Assembly: GCA_963734275.1 (NCBI GenBank)
Contig: CAVTGO010000016.1
Location: forward strand, 1 to 64,000
Direction: 5' to 3'
DNA length: 64,000 bases
Source: CAVTGO01 sp963734275
GTDB taxonomy: Bacteria > Actinomycetota > UBA4738 > HRBIN12
Shown here: positions 17,396 to 26,627 of the stretch, one piece after another
Numbering within the stretch: the stretch's first letter is position 1
Layout: every line of letters begins with the position of its first letter
Translations under genes and position numbers: made by a program
The notes under the pieces: model-generated
Databases searched by the model: none
What the model was told of the DNA's origin: nothing
What the model saw: the letters and a program-made list of their open reading frames with translations, nothing else

Positions 17396-18718
17396 ATGCG
17401 TCGCGTTGCCCCCTTCCTGCTGCTCGCCGCCGTGTTCGCCGCGCTCCCGCAGGGCGCCCTCGGGCAGACCGATGGGTCCTCCGTGCTCGTGGTGAAGGTG
17501 GACGGTTCGATCGACGGCGTCGTGACCGGCTACGTGATCCGCTCGATCGAGGACGCCGAGGCCCGAGGGTCCACAGTGATCCTGCAGCTCGACAGCGCCG
17601 GGACGCTCGACGGCGACCCGGTCGCCCTGGCCGAGCGGGTCCACGACGCGACCGTTCCGGTGATCGTCTGGGTCGGCCCTGCGCCGGCCAAGGCGCAGGG
17701 CGCGGGTCTGTTGCTCATGTACGCCGCGAGCCTCGCCGCCGTCGCCCCGGGTGCGGGGATGGGGCCGCTGCACCCGCTCGATCTCGCTCGCGAGGAGCCC
17801 CCGAGCACGAGCATGGTCGAGAACCTCGCGCTCGGGTGGATGGAGGATCGCGGCCGGACCGTACCGCCGCTCTTCCCCGACGAGCCCGTTCCGGCCCGTG
17901 ACGCCCTGGACGGAGGCGTGGCCGAGCTCGCCGCCGTGTCGATCACCGACCTGCTCGACCGGCTCGAGGGACGCATCGTGACGACGGCGGAAGGGTCGGT
18001 CACGCTGCACACGCGGATCGCGAGGACCGAGGGGGAGGAGCCCGTCACGGTGCGGTTCACGGACCTCGGGCCGGGGGACCGGGTGCTCCATGCGGCGGCC
18101 TCGCCGACCTGGATCTACGTCCTGCTGGTGCTCGGCCTGGCGGGCCTGGCGTTCGAGCTCACCCAGCCGGGGTTCGGGTTCGCCGGGTTCGCCGGCCTCG
18201 GGATGGTGGCGCTCGGGGTCTACGGGCTCACCGTGGTGCCGTTCTCCTGGCCGGGGCTCGTCTTGCTCGTCGGCGGGATCGGCCTGATGACGCTCGACGT
18301 GCGGGTGCGGAGGCTCGGGGCGCTCACGGCCGCCGGCCTCCTGTCCTTCGTGGCGGGATCGGTCGTCCTGTTCGGCGGCGTCGCGGACGAGATCGACGTG
18401 TCGCCCTGGCTGACCGGCACGTTCTCGGCACTCGCGCTCCTGTACTGGGGGTTCGGCCTCACGGTGGCGATCCAGACGCGCGAGCGGCTCACCTCGACGC
18501 AGAAGGGCCTGGTCGGGCTGGTCGGCGAGGCCCGGGGCGAGTTGAAGCCCGAGGGGCCGGTGTACGTGAAGGGGACCCTCTGGCGCGGCCGGAGCACGGA
18601 CGGCCCGATCGCAGCCGGGGCCCGGATCCGGGTCCGGGGAGTGGACGGCCTGATCCTGCGCGTCGAGGCCGACCCCGGCCCGCCGGCCCAAGGCGGCGCC
18701 GAGCCCGATCCGTCCTGA
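17396..18718 (+). CDS. NfeD-family membrane protein lacking the catalytic serine
   Basis: The 440 residues have a signal peptide (about 1-23), a ClpP/crotonase-like periplasmic domain (about 28-220), four or five membrane helices (about 238-370) and a C-terminal OB-fold NfeD domain ending GVDGLILRVE. Active NfeD proteases have a serine in a G-x-ASAG-like loop. Here that position reads PAPAKAQGAG, so the nucleophile is missing, although the preceding VILQLDSAG and the following YAASLAAVAPGAGMG are conserved. The protein is probably a non-proteolytic scaffold that may act with stomatin-like partners. ATG 17396 begins the signal peptide. Confidence 0.83.
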   Translation: MRRVAPFLLLAAVFAALPQGALGQTDGSSVLVVKVDGSIDGVVTGYVIRSIEDAEARGSTVILQLDSAGTLDGDPVALAERVHDATVPVIVWVGPAPAKAQGAGLLLMYAASLAAVAPGAGMGPLHPLDLAREEPPSTSMVENLALGWMEDRGRTVPPLFPDEPVPARDALDGGVAELAAVSITDLLDRLEGRIVTTAEGSVTLHTRIARTEGEEPVTVRFTDLGPGDRVLHAAASPTWIYVLLVLGLAGLAFELTQPGFGFAGFAGLGMVALGVYGLTVVPFSWPGLVLLVGGIGLMTLDVRVRRLGALTAAGLLSFVAGSVVLFGGVADEIDVSPWLTGTFSALALLYWGFGLTVAIQTRERLTSTQKGLVGLVGEARGELKPEGPVYVKGTLWRGRSTDGPIAAGARIRVRGVDGLILRVEADPGPPAQGGAEPDPS

Positions 18719-18846
18719 GCCCGTGAACGTCGCAGAACCGTGTCTTTTCGGGCGGGTTCAGGCTAGCGGTGAAACGCTGCGAATCCTCCCGGCGTCCAGA
18801 TACGAAAGAACTGACAGAGCACCTTCACGAGGAGGGACCGGCCCTC

Positions 18847-19128
18847 GTGGCCGAGCGGATGCTTTCCGGCTGGACCTGGGGATGGCAGTTCGACGCCGCC
18901 TGCCGCGGCGAGGACGAATCCCTCTTCTTCGCGCCCAGCTACTTCGAGAAGCGCGAGGAAAAGGACGCGAGGGAGGCCAAGGCCAAGGTCTTCTGCGCAG
19001 GCTGCCCCGTCCGTGACCTCTGCCTCGAGTACGCCCTGCGCATCCGCGAGCCCCACGGCATCTGGGGCGGCCTGAACGAGCACGAGCGGCGCCAGCTCCT
19101 GCGCCGCCGGGCCCCGCAAGCCGGCTGA
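18847..19128 (+). CDS. WhiB-family iron-sulfur transcriptional regulator
   Basis: The 93 residues hold the four cluster ligands Cys19, Cys50, Cys53 and Cys59 (spacing C-x30-CxxC-x5-C), followed by the beta-turn GIWGG (71-75) and the basic ERRQLLRRR helix for DNA contact. WhiB proteins are found only in actinobacteria and their phages; they bind a [4Fe-4S] cluster and sigma-A. GTG 18847 is chosen because GAGGAGG lies ten bases upstream and the resulting length is typical. A GTG at 18769 would add 26 residues. Tryptophans before the first cysteine (WTWGWQF) resemble the WhiB1/WhiB2 group, but I cannot assign the subclass. Confidence 0.92.
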   Translation: MAERMLSGWTWGWQFDAACRGEDESLFFAPSYFEKREEKDAREAKAKVFCAGCPVRDLCLEYALRIREPHGIWGGLNEHERRQLLRRRAPQAG

Positions 19129-19155
19129 ACCGACCGCGTGCGACCATCAACCCCG

Positions 19156-19662
19156 ATGGCAGACGGCGTCAGTATCCGAACGGCCCGAGCGGGAGACGCA
19201 GCCGCACTCGCGGATCGATGGGGGGAGTTCGGGAGCGAGTACGTCGATCTCGATCCCGGCCAGTTCCAGGTTCCCTCACCCGAGGGCCTCGTCGCGTGGT
19301 TCGCGTCGAGGTTGGACGAGGACAAGGGGGACGACGCGCTCTGGCTCGTTGCCGAGCGGAACAGCCGGCTGGTCGGCTTCATCGAGGCTCAGATCTGGCG
19401 ACCCAGCGAGGATGCCGATCGCCAGCTCATGCGGGAGTCGGGCGAGACTGTGCTCAAGGTGGATTCCCTGATGGTGTCGGATGTGGAGCGCAGAAGGGGC
19501 GTCGGCACCTCTCTCATGGATGCTGCCGAGGAGTGGGCGCGGGCACGGGGAGCCACCGGCGCGGTGGTCATCGCCTCCGTGCGGAGTTCGCCCGCCGTCG
19601 AGTTCTACGAGGCTCGGATGGGCTACGAGCGCATGACGGTCGGATTCCGCAAGTCCCTGTAG
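19156..19662 (+). CDS. GNAT-family N-acetyltransferase
   Basis: The 168 residues have the acetyl-CoA pyrophosphate-binding motif RRRGVGTSLM followed by an amphipathic helix (DAAEEWARARG) and the terminal FYEARMGYERM typical of the fold. These enzymes transfer an acetyl group from acetyl-CoA to an amine; the substrate is unknown. ATG 19156 is preferred to a GTG at 19138 that would add six residues. It is 27 bp from the whiB gene and may be read through from it. Confidence 0.8.
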   Translation: MADGVSIRTARAGDAAALADRWGEFGSEYVDLDPGQFQVPSPEGLVAWFASRLDEDKGDDALWLVAERNSRLVGFIEAQIWRPSEDADRQLMRESGETVLKVDSLMVSDVERRRGVGTSLMDAAEEWARARGATGAVVIASVRSSPAVEFYEARMGYERMTVGFRKSL

Positions 19663-19719
19663 GGATCGGCTCGAGTCCGCCGTCTGAGAGGATTCCCGGC
19701 ACGTATCCCGAGCGAGGTG

Positions 19720-20181
19720 ATGGTCGTGACCGAGGAACGTCTTCGAGAGCTCGGCATCCAGCTGCCGCCCGCCCCCGCGCCCCTGGCCTCGTACGTGCCG
19801 GTGCGCGTCGCCGGCTCGCTCGCGTTCGTGGCCGGACAGATCGCCTCTCAGGACGGGGCCGTGCTGCATCCGGGGAAGCTCGGCGCCGCGGTGACCATCG
19901 AGCAGGGGAACGAGGCCGCCCGCAGGGCCGCGCTCCAGGCGCTCGCGGCCCTCCGGGACGCGCTCGGGTCGCTGGATCGCGTCGAGGGGATCGTCCAGGT
20001 CACCGTGTACGTGGCCTCGGCCGAGGGGTTCACCGACCACCCGAAGGTCGCCAACGGGGCCAGCGACGTGCTCGTGGAGGTCTTCGGCGACGAGGGCAAG
20101 CACGCGCGAGCGGCGGTGGGTGTCGCCGAGCTGCCGCTCGGCGCCCCGGTCGAGGTGGCCGTCGTGGCCGCCCTCGGATGA
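19720..20181 (+). CDS. RidA (YjgF/YER057c/UK114) family protein
   Basis: The 153 residues belong to the family that hydrolyses reactive enamine and imine intermediates released by PLP enzymes. The N-terminal strand is LAFVAGQIAS, and the C-terminal signature HARAAVGVAELPLGAPVEV includes the arginine expected to bind the substrate carboxylate. A GTG at 19717 and a GTG at 19726 are alternative starts. This is the longer RidA subgroup, in which enzymatic activity is less certain. Confidence 0.82.
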   Translation: MVVTEERLRELGIQLPPAPAPLASYVPVRVAGSLAFVAGQIASQDGAVLHPGKLGAAVTIEQGNEAARRAALQALAALRDALGSLDRVEGIVQVTVYVASAEGFTDHPKVANGASDVLVEVFGDEGKHARAAVGVAELPLGAPVEVAVVAALG

Positions 20182-20275
20182 TCGAACAGGTTTCTCAGAC
20201 CGGATGTCGAGAACGACGCCGCCGCTCCGACCCAGGGATGAGATCGCCCGCCGCACCGAGTGAGGAGGGACCGAC

Positions 20276-20779
20276 ATGCAGAAGATCACCCCGTTCCTGT
20301 GGTTCGACGACCAGGCCGAGGAGGCTGCGACCTTCTACGTCGACGTGTTCACCACCCGACGCGTCGCGCACGCGGGTGGCGGCGACTCGAAGGTCCTGGA
20401 CGTCTCGCGCTACGGCGATGCCGGGCCCGGCACGCCTGGCTCCGCGATGACCGTCTCGTTCGTCCTCGACGGGCAGGAGATCACGGCGCTGAACGGCGGG
20501 CCCTCGAACACGCTCAACGAGGCGTTCTCGTTCGTCGTCCGCTGCGAGACCCAGGAGGAGGTCGACCAACTCTGGGCCGCGCTGTCCGAGGGGGGCGAGG
20601 AGGGACCGTGCGGCTGGCTGAAGGACCGGTACGGCCTGTCGTGGCAGGTCGTGCCGAACCGCCTGATGGAGCTGCTCGGTGACCCCGATCCCGGGCGCTC
20701 GCAGCGCGCGATGCAGGCGATGCTCCAGATGAGCAAGATCGACATCCCGACGCTGGAGCGCGCCGCGGACTCGGCGTAG
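20276..20779 (+). CDS. PhnB-like VOC superfamily protein
   Basis: The 167 residues match PhnB-type proteins, with ITPFLWFDDQAEEAATFY at the start, the paired beta-alpha-beta-beta-beta units of the vicinal oxygen chelate fold, FSFVVRCETQEEVDQLW in the middle, and WLKDRYGLSWQVVP near the end. The usual annotation as a ubiquinone methyltransferase is misleading for this group; the activity is unknown. GAGGAGGGA lies just upstream of the ATG. It stands alone between RidA and the serine hydrolase. Confidence 0.8.
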   Translation: MQKITPFLWFDDQAEEAATFYVDVFTTRRVAHAGGGDSKVLDVSRYGDAGPGTPGSAMTVSFVLDGQEITALNGGPSNTLNEAFSFVVRCETQEEVDQLWAALSEGGEEGPCGWLKDRYGLSWQVVPNRLMELLGDPDPGRSQRAMQAMLQMSKIDIPTLERAADSA

Positions 20780-20856
20780 ACACGGAGGGCGAGCCACGCG
20801 CGACCGGCCCCATACCGGGTAGCGCGTGACGCTCGCATCTCTGGCAGGATTCCGCC

Positions 20857-22038
20857 ATGCGCGACGTCGCGCGGGGACCGGCGTTCACCCGCCGCGAGGC
20901 GCTCGGTCTCGGTGCGGTGGCGGCGACCCTGGCCCTCGCTCCCCCGACGCGGGCGCGGGTCGAGGGCGACCTCGACACGTACGTCCGCGAGCAGATGGTG
21001 GCGGGTCGGATGCCGGGGCTCTCGGTCGCGGTCGTGAAGCCCGACGGCACGATCTGGTCGCGCGGGTACGGATGGGCCAACATCGCCCACGAGCTCCGAG
21101 CGACCCCCGACGTCGAGTTCATGCTCGCCTCGGTCTCGAAGACCGTCGCGGGCGTCGCGGTCATGCAGGCGGTCGAGGACGGCCTGCTCGACCTCGACGA
21201 CGACGTCGGCGACGTCCTCCCGTTCCCCGTCCGCAACCCGGAGTTCCCGGACGACCCGATCACGACGCGCATGTTGCTGACGCACACCTCGACGATCTCG
21301 GACAACTGGGACGTCTTGACGCGCGTCTACGTCGATGGCGATTCCCCGGTGCCGCTCGGCGGGTTCCTCTCCGATTACTTCACGCCCGGTGCGAGGTGGT
21401 ACGACGCCGAGCGCAACTTCTTCTCGAGCCACCCCGGGCAGCGGTACCGCTACTGCAACGTCGCCGTGTCGCTCGCGGCGTACCTCGTCGAGGCCGCGTC
21501 CGGCACGCGGTTCGACGCCTGGTGCGAGGAACGGATCTTCGGGCCCCTGGGCATGCAGGAGACGAGCTGGCACCTCGAAGGGCTCCGCCGCCGCGGCGTG
21601 GCCATGCCGTACCGGTACCTGGCGGCGGAGGACCGGTTCCGCGCGCTCGGCCACTACGGGTATCCCGACTACCCGGACGGGCAGCTTCGGTCGAGCGCCG
21701 CGGCCCTGGCGAGGTTCCTGCTCGCATTCGTCCGAGGTGGCGAGCTCGACGGCGTCCGCATCCTGCAGGAGGCCACCGTCCGCGAGATGCGGCGGAGCCA
21801 GGTGCCCGACGAGATCGCCGGACAGGGTCTGATCTGGTACGTCCTGCACCGCGGCGGCGAGCGCTACTGGGGCCACGACGGCGGCGACTCCGGCGTCGCG
21901 ACGCAGATGTTCTTCCGCCCGACCGACGGGACCGGCGTGATCACGCTCGCCAACGGCGACTGGCGCCGCGACCACGCCGCGTGGCCTCTGTCCCGGATCA
22001 TGGACCGGCTGTTCGCGGAGGCGGACCGGCTCGGCTAG
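20857..22038 (+). CDS. class C beta-lactamase-like serine hydrolase, probably Tat-exported
   Basis: The 393 residues begin with a twin-arginine type leader (TRREALGLG followed by an Ala-rich stretch). The penicillin-binding/beta-lactamase fold has catalytic SVSK (S-x-x-K), Y-x-N as YCN in RYRYCNVAV, and HDG in YWGHDGGDSG in place of KTG. Members include esterases and D-amino peptidases as well as beta-lactamases, so the substrate is open. The start lacks a Shine-Dalgarno; a weaker hexamer CAGGAT sits six bases before the ATG. It ends nine bases from the convergent selB. Confidence 0.83.
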   Translation: MRDVARGPAFTRREALGLGAVAATLALAPPTRARVEGDLDTYVREQMVAGRMPGLSVAVVKPDGTIWSRGYGWANIAHELRATPDVEFMLASVSKTVAGVAVMQAVEDGLLDLDDDVGDVLPFPVRNPEFPDDPITTRMLLTHTSTISDNWDVLTRVYVDGDSPVPLGGFLSDYFTPGARWYDAERNFFSSHPGQRYRYCNVAVSLAAYLVEAASGTRFDAWCEERIFGPLGMQETSWHLEGLRRRGVAMPYRYLAAEDRFRALGHYGYPDYPDGQLRSSAAALARFLLAFVRGGELDGVRILQEATVREMRRSQVPDEIAGQGLIWYVLHRGGERYWGHDGGDSGVATQMFFRPTDGTGVITLANGDWRRDHAAWPLSRIMDRLFAEADRLG

Positions 22039-22047
22039 CGGGTCCGG

Positions 22048-23937
22048 CTACACGGTCGAGCGGAGGAGCCTCACATCGCCCGAGCGGCGCGTCGCCCCGC
22101 TCCGGTCGAGGTGCTCCATCAGCGGGACCGCGTATTTGCGCGAGGTCCCGAGGCGCTCGCGGACCGCGGCGACGGTCGCACCCGCCTCGCCGGCATCCCG
22201 GATCGCCTCGATCGCACGCTCGACGAAAGCGCGCGTGACGACGAGCTCGGGCGAGATGCGGACCAGCTCGCCGCTCCTCGTTGCCGCATCGATCGTGGCG
22301 CGGTCGTGCCCCGCCCGCACGAGCTCCGCGATGCTCGGCGGCGTCGGTTCACCTGCCGCCACGGCGGCGACGAGCGGATCGACGTCGGCGGAGCGTTCGA
22401 CCCGGTGCGATGCGAGCCGGACGAACGCCCCGTCGCGGGCGAGCGCGCCGTCGTTCACGAGGCCGTCGAGGAGCGCGTCGGCAAGCTCTGTGTCGGCCGG
22501 CGCTCCGGCTTGCCTCATCGCTCGCATCAAGCTCCAGCGCGCCGCCGCGGGGTCCATCCCGGGCGCCAGCGGTTCCCGCTCGTGGAACGCGGTGACCTCC
22601 TGCTCGATCGCCGCTCCCGCGGCCCGGAACACGCCGTCGGCGATCCACCATGGGCCGGCTTGGTGCGCCTCGCCGACGGCCTCCGCGCGCTCGCCGGTAA
22701 GGAGGATCACCTCGTCGGCGCGGAGCGCGCCGCGCTCGGTCACCAGGAGCGCCGGGAGGTCCTCGCGCCGCGATCGCTCGCGCGCGGAGAGCCGCGCACC
22801 GGGATCTGGGCCCGCCCTGGCCGGCGGGTGCGGGTCGAGGACGATCCCCCCCGCGACGGTCTCCCGGCGTCCCGACTCCCGCAGCACGAACCGATCGAAC
22901 ACGTCCAGGACGAGTGGCGCCGAGAGGCGGATCCGCGCGAAGGCGCCGTCCTCGCCGAACGAGGTGGTCCCGTAGAGGCGGATCGACGCGTCGCGCTCCG
23001 CGGAGCCCGCGTGGAGCTTGAAGGCTCCGCGCGCCGTCACCGGTTTCGCGAGGCCGCGGATCGCGCGCACCCGCGCCTCGAAGACCGCGGTCGGGCGCCA
23101 CTCGCCCGGGCGGCCCACGACGTCGCCGCGCTCGAGGGCGGTACGCTCCACCCCCGCCAGGTTCGCGGCGACGCGCGAGACCGGCCGGGCGACGTCGATC
23201 GTGCGCTTGTGCGTCTGGAGGCCGCGGATCCGGGCGCGGACGTCGGCCGGCTGGACCTGGACCTCGTCGCCGACGGCGAGCGGTCCGCCGGTGAGGGTCC
23301 CCGTCACGACCGTGCCCGACCCCTTCGCACTGAACACGCGGTCCACGAACTTGCGGACCCGGCCCGCTCGCGAGGGCTCGGGAGCGGCCGCCACCATCTC
23401 GTCGAGCGCCGAGACGAGCTCCTCGATCCCCTCACCCGTCGCCGAGGAGCATGCGACGATCCCGGCTGTCTCGAGCGCGGTGCCGCGGAGGCGCTCGCGC
23501 ACGTCGCGGTCGGTCGCGGCGAGCGCCTCGGCGTCGACGAGATCCCGCTTGGTGAGCGCGACGACGGCTCCGTCCACGCCGAGGACGTCCACGATCGAGA
23601 GGTGTTCCTCGGACTGCGGCTTCCACCCCTCGTCGGCGGCGACGACGAACAGGACCAAGCGAACGGGACCGACTCCGGCCAGCATCGTGCGGACGAACCG
23701 CTCGTGGCCGGGGACGTCCACGAAACCGATCTCGCGTCCGGACGGGAGCGTCCGCCACGCGAAGCCGAGGTCGATCGTCAGGCCTCGGCGCTTCTCCTCG
23801 GCCAGGCGGTCCGGATCGGTGCCGGTGAGGCGGAGGATCAGGCTCGACTTGCCGTGGTCGACGTGGCCGGCCGTTGCGACGACCGAGAGCGGTGCGTCCG
23901 CGTCGCCGGGCGCCGGGGCGCCGGGCCCATCAGTCAT
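22048..23937 (-). CDS. selB: selenocysteine-specific translation elongation factor
   Basis: The 629 residues carry an EF-Tu-like GTPase: P-loop GHVDHGKS (24-31), the switch region EEKRRGLTIDLGF, DVPGHERF and TKRDLVD. Two beta barrels follow, then the C-terminal winged-helix array specific to SelB (from about residue 440), which reads the SECIS element next to the UGA codon. It delivers selenocysteinyl-tRNA to the ribosome. The start overlaps the stop of selA by eight bases. I could not find selD or the selenocysteine tRNA in the window. Confidence 0.93.
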   Translation of the reverse strand: MTDGPGAPAPGDADAPLSVVATAGHVDHGKSSLILRLTGTDPDRLAEEKRRGLTIDLGFAWRTLPSGREIGFVDVPGHERFVRTMLAGVGPVRLVLFVVAADEGWKPQSEEHLSIVDVLGVDGAVVALTKRDLVDAEALAATDRDVRERLRGTALETAGIVACSSATGEGIEELVSALDEMVAAAPEPSRAGRVRKFVDRVFSAKGSGTVVTGTLTGGPLAVGDEVQVQPADVRARIRGLQTHKRTIDVARPVSRVAANLAGVERTALERGDVVGRPGEWRPTAVFEARVRAIRGLAKPVTARGAFKLHAGSAERDASIRLYGTTSFGEDGAFARIRLSAPLVLDVFDRFVLRESGRRETVAGGIVLDPHPPARAGPDPGARLSARERSRREDLPALLVTERGALRADEVILLTGERAEAVGEAHQAGPWWIADGVFRAAGAAIEQEVTAFHEREPLAPGMDPAAARWSLMRAMRQAGAPADTELADALLDGLVNDGALARDGAFVRLASHRVERSADVDPLVAAVAAGEPTPPSIAELVRAGHDRATIDAATRSGELVRISPELVVTRAFVERAIEAIRDAGEAGATVAAVRERLGTSRKYAVPLMEHLDRSGATRRSGDVRLLRSTV

Positions 23938-25348
23938 CGGGGCGGTCGTCGCCCTCCAGGGCGTACTGGATCGCCCGGGCGAGGTCGGGGAGCTCGTCGC
24001 CGGTGACCGTGCGCAGGTCGAACAGGACGCCCCGGCCCGTCACGCGGCAGAAGACGGGCCGCGCGCCGGCGCGCAAGCGCCCGGCCATGGCCGCAGGCTC
24101 GGGGACGCGCACCTCGACGCCGAAGGACGGCATCGCCGACCCGGGCAACGACCCGCCGCCCACCGTGGACTCGCACGGCACGACGTGCGCCCCCGAAAGG
24201 TCGCCGTCGAGTGCACGCGCCAGCAGATCCGCTCGGTGGCGGACCTCCTCGGCCGGCTCCCGCAGCATGCGCCAGACGGGGATCTCGGCCCGCCGTCCCC
24301 CGACGTGGTCGGCGAGTACCGACTCGAGCGCGGCCACCTGGAGCTTGTCCACGCGCACCGCTCGCGCGATCGGGTTCCCGCGGAGTCGCTCGACGAGGTC
24401 TGCCCGTCCGAGCACGATCCCCGCCTGGGGCCCGCCGAGGAGCTTGTCACCCGAGAACACGACCAGGTCGGCGCCATCCGCCAGCGCCTCGGTGGCCGAG
24501 GGCTCGTCGAGCGGCAGGCCCGGAGCGCGGTCGAGCAGTCCCGAGCCGAGGTCGTAGACGAACGGGATGCCCGCCGAGCGCGCGAACGCGGCCAGATCGG
24601 TCGCGGCCGGCTCGGCCGTGAACCCGACGACGCGGTAGTTGCTGGGATGGACCTTCAGCACCAGGCCGGTCCGCGGCGAGCGGGCGGTCCGGAAGTCCGA
24701 GATGCGGGTGCGGTTCGTGGTGCCGACCTCCACGAGCTTCGCGCCGGAGGCCGCCAGGATGTCGGGGATCCGGAACTCTCCGCCGATCTCGATCAGCTCG
24801 CCACGAGAGACCAGGACCTGCTTGCCGCGGGCGAGGGCCGCGAGCGCGAGCAGCAATCCGGCGGCCCCGTTGTTCACGACGAGGCCGGCCTCGGCGCCGG
24901 TGAGCGCGGTGAGCAGGAGCTCGGGGCGGGTCGAACGGCGCCCGCGCGCGCCCGTGTCGCGGTCGACCTCGAGGTCGACGTAGCCGCGGCCCGCCGCCGC
25001 AGCCGCCTCCGCCGCGCGATCCGGCAGCGGGGCGCGTCCGAGTCCCGTATGCAGGATCACGCCGGTGGCGTTGATCACGTTCGTCAGACCTCGAGCCGCC
25101 TGGGAGGCGAGCGCCGCGGCGCGCGCGAGGATCTCGTCGTCGGGAGGAGGGTCGGAGCCGGCCGCGGCCGCCGTCCGGACCTCTTCGAGCGCGGTCGTGA
25201 GGGTCCGTTTGAGCAGCGCCCGGCCGAACGTGCCGCTCGCGCGCTTCCCGGGCTCGGAGCGCAGGAGCGCGTCCACCGACGGGATTCGGCGACGCGTCTC
25301 GGCGGGGACCGGGCGCGGGCTCCGGGCTGCGCGTTCGGTTCGAGCCAT
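23930..25348 (-). CDS. selA: L-seryl-tRNA(Sec) selenium transferase
   Basis: The 472-residue PLP enzyme converts seryl-tRNA(Sec) to selenocysteinyl-tRNA with selenophosphate. The cofactor lysine is Lys302 in FSGDKLLGGPQAG. The N-terminal helical region (RRIPSVDALL) and the NATGVILHTGLGRAPL strand are typical. The ATG lacks a Shine-Dalgarno, and TAGGCT nine bases upstream suggests a leaderless operon message. It is followed directly by overlapping selB. Across an 81-bp gap it diverges from nuoD. Confidence 0.93.
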   Translation of the reverse strand: MARTERAARSPRPVPAETRRRIPSVDALLRSEPGKRASGTFGRALLKRTLTTALEEVRTAAAAGSDPPPDDEILARAAALASQAARGLTNVINATGVILHTGLGRAPLPDRAAEAAAAAGRGYVDLEVDRDTGARGRRSTRPELLLTALTGAEAGLVVNNGAAGLLLALAALARGKQVLVSRGELIEIGGEFRIPDILAASGAKLVEVGTTNRTRISDFRTARSPRTGLVLKVHPSNYRVVGFTAEPAATDLAAFARSAGIPFVYDLGSGLLDRAPGLPLDEPSATEALADGADLVVFSGDKLLGGPQAGIVLGRADLVERLRGNPIARAVRVDKLQVAALESVLADHVGGRRAEIPVWRMLREPAEEVRHRADLLARALDGDLSGAHVVPCESTVGGGSLPGSAMPSFGVEVRVPEPAAMAGRLRAGARPVFCRVTGRGVLFDLRTVTGDELPDLARAIQYALEGDDRPDD

Positions 25349-25429
25349 GGGTGCGCCAGCCTACTACCGGGTCCCGGGCCTTCCGCCCGGCGTGGTCGCG
25401 GAGCCCGGTCCGTGGCAGGATGGTTCCCG

Positions 25430-26622
25430 GTGGACACCCAGGAGCGAGCCGTCTTCGCCGCAGCCGCCGACCACTGGATGGTGCGGGGCGGGGGCGTCGA
25501 CATCGAGGTCGTCCCGAGCGGCACCCTGCGGACCGAGGAGATGATCCTCAACATCGGTCCACAGCACCCCGCCACGCACGGGGTGCTCCGGATCGTCCTC
25601 GAGCTGGACGGCGAGGTGATCGTCCGCGCCGAGCCGATCATCGGCTACATGCACCGTGCCGCCGAGAAGCTCGCCGAGTACCGTGACGCGCGCCAGGTAC
25701 TGGTCCTGATGAACCGCCACGACTGGCTGTCCGCGTTCAACAGCGAGCTCGGCTGGTGCATCGCGGTCGAGCGCCTCGCGCAGATCGAGGTCCCGGAACG
25801 GGCCCAGTGGATCCGCACGATGATGGCCGAGTGGAACCGGGTCCTGAACCACCTGATGTTCATGGGGTCGTACCCACTGGAGCTCGGGGCGATGACGCCC
25901 ATCTTCTACGCGTTCATCGAGCGCGAGATGGTGCAAGGCCTGATCGAGTCGGCCACGGGCGCGCGGATGCACCATTCGTACGCGAGGGTCGGCGGGCTGA
26001 AGGACGACCTGCCTCGCGGGTTCCTCAAGCAGTCGGCCGAGGTCCTCCAGCACGTGCGGAAGAAGCTCAAGGACTACGACAACCTCATCATGGGCAACGA
26101 GATCGTCCATGCGCGCACGAGGGGCGTCGGCATCATCCCGCCCGAGATGGGGATCGCCTACGGGTGCTCGGGTCCGACGATCCAGGGTAGCGGGGTGCCG
26201 CTCGACGCGCGCAAGGACGAGCCCTACGAGAAGTACCCGGACGTCGAGTTCGACGTTCCTGTGGGCCGGAACGGTGACTCGTTCGACCGCCTGTGGGTGC
26301 TGATCCAGCGGATGCACGAGTCCCTGCAAGATCATCGACCAGTGCATGGAGAAGCTCCCAGCCGGCGAGTTCCGGGCGCCGAAGCTCCCGAAGAAGCTGT
26401 CGCTCGAGGGCGAGACGTACGTCCGCACGGAGAACCCGCTCGGCTTGATGGGGTACTACGTCGTCGGCAAGGGCGACAAGGAGCCGTACCGCATGAAGAT
26501 GCGGACGCCCTCGTTCTCGAACATCTCGGTGCTGCCGGCGCATGCTGCCCGGCACGCTGGTCCCCGACCTGATCGCGATCCTCGGCTCGATCTTCTTCGT
26601 CGTCGGCGACATCGACCGGTAA
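25430..26622 (+). CDS. nuoD: NADH-quinone oxidoreductase subunit D, NuoD2 type (frameshifted)
   Basis: The predicted protein of about 396 residues is the 49-kDa subunit of complex I that lines the quinone site. LNIGPQHPATHG and GYMHRAAEKLAEYRD are diagnostic, and NRHDWLSAFNSELGW resembles the second NuoD paralogue of streptomycetes. The usual HRG reads HRA here. The frame breaks at about 26326 and 26542; removing one extra C at each place restores ESLKIIDQ and a normal C-terminus (FFVVGDIDR). No other nuo gene is adjacent, so this is an orphan copy within the window. GTG 25430 is chosen from the family start; SelA is divergent. Confidence 0.83.
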
Positions 26623-26627
26623 GCCGG

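Noticed and set aside
23018..25429. In-frame plus-strand extension upstream of nuoD across selB and selA
   Set aside because: The extra sequence is antisense to selA and selB and low in complexity; the NuoD family start is at 25430.
25349..25429. Selenocysteine tRNA between selA and nuoD
   Set aside because: No acceptor arm pairing, T-loop or long extra arm can be drawn in the 81 bases.
26300..26622. In-frame TGA recoding as selenocysteine in nuoD
   Set aside because: The breaks are shifts in frame caused by single extra C bases, and the family has no selenocysteine position there.
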